A DNA stretch of 23,812 nucleotides from Apostichopus parvimensis (taxonomy: Eukaryota > Echinodermata > Holothuroidea > Aspidochirotida > Stichopodidae): positions 1,298 to 25,109 of the forward strand of contig KN897157.1 in the NCBI GenBank assembly GCA_000934455.1, given 5' to 3'. The translations under genes and the position numbers were made by a program. Numbering within the stretch: position 1 is the first letter of the stretch; each line of letters begins with the position of its first letter. Positions 1-23,812 of the stretch are shown here, piece after piece. A model generated the notes under the pieces. The model ran no database searches, was not told where the DNA came from, and saw only the letters and a program-made list of their open reading frames with translations.

Positions 1-667
1 TGATCAGGGTGTGATGAAAATGAAAACATTATTCAATCTCTGGTAGAGTTCTTATATAACATTAATAAAATCATTTTTGAATTATGAGCAATTTGAGCAA
101 TTTACCGACCATTATTTGGCTTTCTAGCAGATCTGGGGCTAATACAAAATGACTTTAACTGTCACCTGGTATAGGAACATTTGCATCATTATATTAGCTT
201 GGATGCCAGAAAGCAAGAGGCTTTCATACATGCATAAACCTTTTCAAAAATAATAACGATTGTAAATTAGAAGCAGTCTACCATTGGTGATATGTACAGA
301 ATGACTATGAGCAACAGAAGGACACATACGGTACAAGACACACACATATGCACACTCTGATAGGTAATGGGCAATATATGTAAACAGAAACTAGCAACTT
401 TTAATAGCTACTGCTATTGAACAAGGGCTGCTAAGAAGTATTACAAATATTACAGTCTTGTATGGCATTTCACCTCTTACAGTAGGAGGAAAGATACATT
501 TGATAAAAATTGTGTCATCAGTTTCTTATTTACGGCATCACCAATATCTCATATAGCCTCTTACTTTTATCTTTTTATTTCTCATGCCTTAAATCACTGA
601 TGTGGGTTATTAAATTTAATCGACCACTTTCTCCCCCAAGATTAACCTCGAGGTCTCTCCAACTTAC
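1..667 (-). other. STX5 intron 1 (partial)
   Basis: Sequence downstream of the STX5 exon-1 donor on the minus strand, up to the window edge. I searched it by eye for the next syntaxin-5 exon (the segment following SLQTRQ in the family) and found nothing convincing, so exon 2 probably lies outside the window. There is no other recognisable gene or repeat. Confidence 0.6.
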
Positions 668-850
668 CTGTCTAGATTGTAAAGACTTTATCGCAGAGAA
701 AAACTCTGTAGTTCTGTCTCGACATGTCATCTCTCTTGGAATGGGACCTGTAACTGGACCCGTGTGTGTGACAGTCCAACCTCCAAACCCCTGCTGTGTA
801 CCACCGAAAAACTCACTATCAACAGAGGTATGGCGTCGTCTTGTTGTCAT
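668..850 (-). CDS. STX5: Syntaxin-5, first coding exon (partial gene)
   Basis: This exon encodes the N-terminus of syntaxin-5, the Qa-SNARE that drives ER-to-Golgi and intra-Golgi membrane fusion. Reading the minus strand from ATG at 850, it gives 61 codons and ends in a consensus donor (CAG|GTAAGT, donor GT at 667-666), phase 0. Residues 41-61 (MTCRDRT..EFFSAIKSLQSRQ) match the start of the short form of animal syntaxin-5 closely (human MSCRDRT..EFLSACKSLQTRQ, from family knowledge). Residues 1-40 correspond to the long-form extension and carry an Arg cluster (RRR at 4-6), at the place where the human long form has its RKR ER-retrieval signal. An in-frame TAA (859-857) lies three codons upstream and supports this start. 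The Habc and SNARE domains and the membrane anchor must lie off the left edge. It is transcribed divergently from MTR. Confidence 0.9.
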
Positions 851-2775
851 CGGGGCTTAGCACTGCCAAGCATATCAGGCCAAACTTGCAAAGAGTGACA
901 GCAAGGACGACCTGACAAATAATTAAAGAGTTCTGTAGGTGATTACTTGGACACATACTGAACATACATAAAACAAATGTTAACTGAGGAACTTCACAGA
1001 TTTGTACGATCGTTATTTTCATCGGTGCACTGACTTCCACTAAATTATATGATATATTGAAAATGTTGGTACAATTTATGAAAAGAAACAAAAGAGTGAA
1101 ATCAGCATGAGGAGAAAATGTTCAAGGAATACAAAGCCTAGGCTTAACAACATATTGATACTCCTGTGCTTGAAAACTTTAATTTCATTCTCTTGACATA
1201 TCATAACCTTATGGATACTAACACAAATCACTGTGTGCAATATATAACATCAAAAAACAACATGTCAAAACTTCCTATCTCATAAAAAAATAATCGATAA
1301 GGTTGAGATCAAGGAGTTTCTGTATACTTGCTCTATGTTTACTTTTAAACCTCAGAATTTATTGTATTGAGTTACTTTATTTAAGGTCAAGTCATGGCAA
1401 GTGATCTCTAAGTCTAACACATCACTATGTAGCCTAGGCCTATGCTTTGTGTGTAATGCAATAATGATAAAGTTGTCAAGTTGTGGAAGACTAGAAACGT
1501 CACTCCGGCAAAGCGGACACTGAAATGGTGCCAATCAGTTTTGGTGACTGCTGCATGTAGATACTTGAGTAGGTTCATATGTGTATTAAATCCCTTATCT
1601 TATATTATTGCCTTTTGATGAGTTGGAACAATTTTTGTGATTGTGTGTCTATATTAATGACATTTTTGTAAATAATGAAAATTGTTGGTGGGAGCTTTGT
1701 TCAGTGGATAAAATTTACCTAACACTTTCATTCCCATGGCCTTGGGCATATCTAGTGTCATCACTAATATTTGAGGTAGTGACCCTACTGTAACTTTGTA
1801 AGTGTAATGTTAGGCCAGGGCATTAGTGTCATTGTATCAGTGTAACATGTTTGGCCTAGTTACACTGGCATGAATGATCCAATGATTGGTGTTTACTTAC
1901 ATTATTACTGAGTGCATATAATTTATATTACTTGTACGTTTCATAATAAGATAGAATGAAGTGGGCACAATATGTTAGCGATACATTTAAATTTACAAAG
2001 CTAGCTTATTAAAATGTATCCAAATGTTTGCTTTGGCTAAGCTAGTCCTAAAGTTTTGTTAGCCTAGGCTACTCGTTACATATCTATTTGAAATAGGCTA
2101 GGCTAGAATGAGATCAGTCACTGAGTAAAGTTAAAACTGAACGTGAAAGCAACGGAATTAAAGAACGCTTAAACTTTAGAAACAATAATGGACAAAACTT
2201 ACTTAAGACCAACCCGGTTCTTTTAATAACAGGTATTGTGTGCTTCGGACTTTCGAAAGGACTTGTGCCGGTTGTTAACAGATTGTTACAAGTTATGATA
2301 CACGTATTTTGCCATTCACAGCCTACGTTACACACGATATATATATAGGCCTATGGTCATAATGTCGGAAAGTGTCTACGTTAACGTTGGTTTCTACATC
2401 ACAAGTTCCGGTATCGTCAACGTAAGCAGCGAGTTGACAATTTGCATTCTGGGATTTAAAAAAAAAAAAAAAGTGCAAAAAGAAAAAGCAAGTTCAAATA
2501 TACATATGCATATGTCAAAGGTTACAAGCGTGAAGGAACATAACTGGAAGAGGGATTTTTCCTTCAAAAGCAATTTTCACTACCAGGAGGGCCTCTTTTG
2601 ACATTTGGCAACACAGCAGCAAAGACAGTAATGCTAATAGACGTGAATGCGAGTATCACAATCACGCCGGTTGTTGTCAGTGGTAAATTTTGCACGTCCT
2701 AAAAATAAAAGTTTCATTTTCCCTGTTGAATCAACCGTTTTTTGTCGTTCATTTGTAACCAAACGGAAAAGCACG
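851..2775. promoter_or_regulatory. Head-to-head intergenic / 5' region between STX5 and MTR
   Basis: This interval separates the divergent start codons of STX5 (850, minus) and MTR (2776, plus). It is mostly AT-rich and without a gene. CpG dinucleotides are noticeably denser at about 2140-2440 and again at about 2640-2850 than in the flanking sequence, which suggests an unmethylated promoter zone nearer MTR. An (AT)n run at 2336-2349 followed by GGCC is TATA-like. An A tract lies at 2458-2472. Transcription start sites cannot be placed from sequence alone. The many TAGGCCTA / AGCCTAGG words in 1430-2110 are a compositional habit of this genome, with no function I can assign. Confidence 0.45.
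2647..2775 (+). other. In-frame upstream extension of MTR exon 1
   Basis: An ATG at 2647 lies in frame with the MTR start at 2776, with no stop between and an in-frame TGA directly before it (2644-2646). If it is in the mRNA and used, it adds 43 residues rich in Arg/Lys/Ser with a single acidic residue (begins MRVSQSRRLLSVV, ends RSFVTKRKST), resembling a mitochondrial leader. Its start context is poor (T at -3) while the ATG at 2776 has A at -3. The default reading is 5' UTR. Confidence 0.4.
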
Positions 2776-23509
<20,734 letters not shown>

Positions 23510-23812
23510 GTGAGTGGGAACTTTGATGCCATTATTATTAGTTTATGTGAAGACTGTTATGTGGTCATAAAATTAATAACATGATCATTTCTTTACTTTT
23601 TGATAGCAGGATAAATTTCCTCTCTGATTCTTGAAGAAGGGGAGAATAAGCTGTAGATTTCACCTGATTTTTTATTCAAAGGTTATGGTTTGGATTAGAT
23701 ATGATGCAAAGTATCTTTTCAATGACTTAAATGGTAATATTAGAAGCCATGGTATCATTCATAAAATACATATCAAAATCAAATATATATTCGTTTTCTC
23801 TCAAGATGCATT
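23510..23812 (+). other. MTR intron 23 (partial)
   Basis: Begins with consensus donor GTGAGT and runs off the window. I looked for the next family segment (AFAEELHERVR) and did not find it. Confidence 0.8.

Noticed and set aside
510..860. Plus-strand 116-codon open frame
   Set aside because: It is antisense to the syntaxin-5 exon, whose minus-strand frame matches a conserved family.
1352..1534. Minus-strand frame with CPLC...HTKH, zinc-finger-like
   Set aside because: It lacks an ATG, opens directly after a stop, and the Cys-His spacing does not fit C2H2 (Phe where the first His is expected). No convincing splice sites give it an exon context. Most likely chance.
2353..2601. Plus-strand 82-codon frame upstream of MTR
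   Set aside because: It contains a poly-Lys run from the A tract, shows no family resemblance and lies in the promoter/5' zone.

Overview
The window is animal nuclear DNA: AT-rich, with spliced genes, GT-AG introns, and introns full of retroelement and DNA-transposon fragments. Protein similarity and the repeat content suggest a marine invertebrate, perhaps an echinoderm or other invertebrate deuterostome. That placement is an inference and is not proven by the sequence.

Two genes lie head to head. On the minus strand, 850-668 is the first coding exon of syntaxin-5 (STX5), the Qa-SNARE of ER-Golgi and intra-Golgi traffic; the rest of that gene lies off the left edge. On the plus strand, from 2776 to the right edge, is the gene for cobalamin-dependent methionine synthase (MTR, 5-methyltetrahydrofolate-homocysteine methyltransferase). 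I could place 23 coding exons by hand. Their lengths sum to 3420 nt (1140 codons) with every splice phase compatible. The missing part is about the last 125 residues, which includes the distal AdoMet-binding and reactivation region. The first 324 residues align without a net gap to the human numbering, so the zinc ligands fall at Cys260, Cys323 and Cys324.

Region by region: 1-667 is STX5 intron 1; 668-850 is STX5 exon 1; 851-2775 is the shared 5' interval, CpG-enriched at about 2140-2440 and again near the MTR start; 2776-23509 holds MTR exons 1-23. Introns carry: a perfect 58-bp direct repeat (intron 1); a LINE reverse-transcriptase scrap plus hairpin (intron 2); a 302-bp MITE-like element with terminal inverted repeats and flanking GATAT (intron 3); a 12-bp tandem repeat (intron 6); a TCC microsatellite (intron 8); a tRNA-derived SINE (intron 9); three copies of a CCTAGCAGGATC family with hammerhead-ribozyme-like layout (introns 10, 11, 17; the last a foldback); and a coding-like scrap behind a splice-acceptor-like site plus a nuclear-receptor-type half-site cluster (intron 14).

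I see no wholly new multi-gene system. The points most worth checking are the two-start architecture of STX5, the in-frame Arg-rich N-terminal extension available to MTR, and the hammerhead-like repeat family.
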